Positions 63,001 through 64,000 of a stretch of DNA of 64,000 nt are shown piece by piece. The stretch comes from Heterostelium multicystogenum (lineage: Eukaryota > Evosea > Eumycetozoa > Acytosteliales > Acytosteliaceae). A program made the position numbers and the translations under genes. Below the pieces are notes generated by a model. The model had not been told where the DNA came from. It ran no database searches and worked only from the letters and a program-made list of their open reading frames with translations. The stretch is from NCBI GenBank assembly GCA_003667245.1, contig RCNN01000002.1:124001-188000 (forward strand), given 5' to 3'. How positions within the stretch are numbered: the first letter of the stretch is position 1; each line of letters opens with the position of its first letter.

Positions 63001-64000
63001 GCATGAACAGATGGTCTCTCTTGTCAAGAACCTTCTTTCTGTTTGGCTCAACCTGTAAAATCAACTTTTCGTTCTCTGTGATTACACTAAAGAATGCCTT
63101 TTTCAAGGAAGCGGGGAATGAATCCTCTTTCTTCTGACCCAGCAGGAGCATACATTCATTTCGAACTAACGTTTGCTTTTCATTGACATATGAAATAATA
63201 TCATCAATGATCTCTTTGTCTAGAGTGAAAACCATCTAGTTAGGTAAAGCATAATTGAGTTGGGGATAGACTTGCTACTTACTTGATATTGTATAATCAC
63301 GTAAATGTTGGAATGGACATTTGGAATCACGGCACACACCATCGAGTTCATACATACATAATTTCTTTTTGGGGTTCAACTTGGAAGAATACATTGGAGA
63401 GGTAAGAGTGAATGGACAGAAACCTTGTAAAGGCACGAGAGAATCTGTAGGATCGCAAACACATCAGTGGGGACTGGTACTTTCCTTTGGGGATTGGCTT
63501 ATTACCAACATAGGTGTTGGTTATTGCCAAGGGATTAAGTATAGCCTCCATTTTCTCTGGAGCATTTCCATGGAGAATATTCTTGATAACTGGTTTGTGC
63601 AAATTGATAGATTCGCCATTATCACACCATATCTTTGGTTGCTCAGAGCCAACATTTATAACAAGTGCATTTTCATCATTAGTGACTTGATCGGCTGCGT
63701 AAACCTGTGATTGATTTAATTTGCTGTTCTCCAGTAATCTATCGATAAACTGATCAAGGGTTTTACCTTGAAGTATACTATCTAAAACTTGAGTTGATTT
63801 CTTAATTGGTTGGTTCATAATAACTGAAATGATTCGTTTTGGTTTTGCAATTTGGGCTGCATCATCCTGTGATGTTTCTGTAACTACATTGATAGTATTA
63901 GATGATTGTTGAGAAGATGGTAAAGCTGTAGTTGTCGTAGTAGTTATTTGACTTGAATCCTCGCGATTATGATTATCTTTGGTAATTGTATTGGTTTCAA
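60066..64000 (-). CDS. zfc3h1: ZFC3H1-like RNA exosome adaptor, 5' partial
   Basis: Runs off the right edge, so the N terminus is missing. The key motif is MYELDGVCRDSKCPFQHLRDY (about 63350-63295), the C-x4-C-x3-H-type putative zinc ribbon of ZFC3H1/Red1-related proteins, which link MTR4 to nuclear poly(A) RNA decay (PAXT). Downstream come acidic/basic linkers (about 62830-62600) and then helical HAT/TPR-like repeats to the end: SELFWKIYIEVYSRKY, NIWLFLARKHNELETLQ, YNYEVWIKRILFEKK. The C terminus is GVNLWITGNK at 60066. Introns are visible near 63240, 61465 and 60290, among others. Frame changes lie near 63360, 62960, 61980 and 60450. The upstream part to 64000 is Ser/Thr/Gln-rich. Confidence 0.78.

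Overview
The window looks like nuclear DNA of a dictyostelid social amoeba (Amoebozoa). Genes are separated by very AT-rich spacers full of homopolymers and short tandem repeats. Introns are short (about 50-80 nt), with GTAAGT/GTATGT-type donors. Proteins carry Asn/Gln/Ser/Asp runs, and several families are typical of dictyostelids (actobindin, TIG/lectin/EGF surface proteins, TKL kinases). The species cannot be fixed from sequence alone. I found no viral, plasmid, CRISPR or intact transposon sequence and no tRNA or rRNA.

Layout. 1-9.9 kb: 3' end of a CIA30/NDUFAF1-like complex I assembly gene, a long empty spacer, an RRM protein, a zinc-finger protein with a huge Lys/Glu tract, and the TFIIIC subunit GTF3C3. 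9.9-16 kb: an accessory-looking block with two tandem paralogs that resemble GREB1/TAGT-type putative glycosyltransferases, a Cys-rich acidic protein, and scattered decayed copies of GTF3C3 and flanking sequence. 16-23.4 kb: acetyl-CoA hydrolase/CoA-transferase (Ach1), TEX10/Ipi1 (ribosome biogenesis) and a SPINDLY-type protein O-fucosyltransferase. 24.8-33 kb: a Rab1-like GTPase with an N-myristoylation-type N terminus and no C-terminal cysteine, adenylosuccinate synthetase, an acyl-protein-thioesterase-like hydrolase, a hidden three-exon gene for a 58-aa protein, and a HAD pyrimidine 5'-nucleotidase-like enzyme. 33-45 kb: a coiled-coil protein, a RING protein, ZZZ3-like Myb+ZZ protein, ROMO1/Mgr2, a large repetitive type I membrane protein, and CFP1/Spp1 (PHD subunit of the Set1 complex) with an unresolved N-terminal region. 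45-64 kb: a GC-rich structured ncRNA candidate with a DUSE-like upstream element, Vms1/ANKZF1, actobindin, a lectin/TIG/EGF surface protein, a C1-TKL kinase-F-box protein, and ZFC3H1 running off the right edge.

Many conserved genes are interrupted by single-base frame changes, often at homopolymers, while others nearby (purA, Rab, HAD, the 58-aa gene, ROMO1, the large membrane protein) are clean. The breaks lie between segments that remain strongly conserved, so I read most as sequencing/assembly indels rather than pseudogenes. Coordinates of such genes span all recognisable segments in different frames. The genes do not form a common pathway: this is an ordinary eukaryotic mixture of housekeeping, chromatin/RNA and surface-protein genes.
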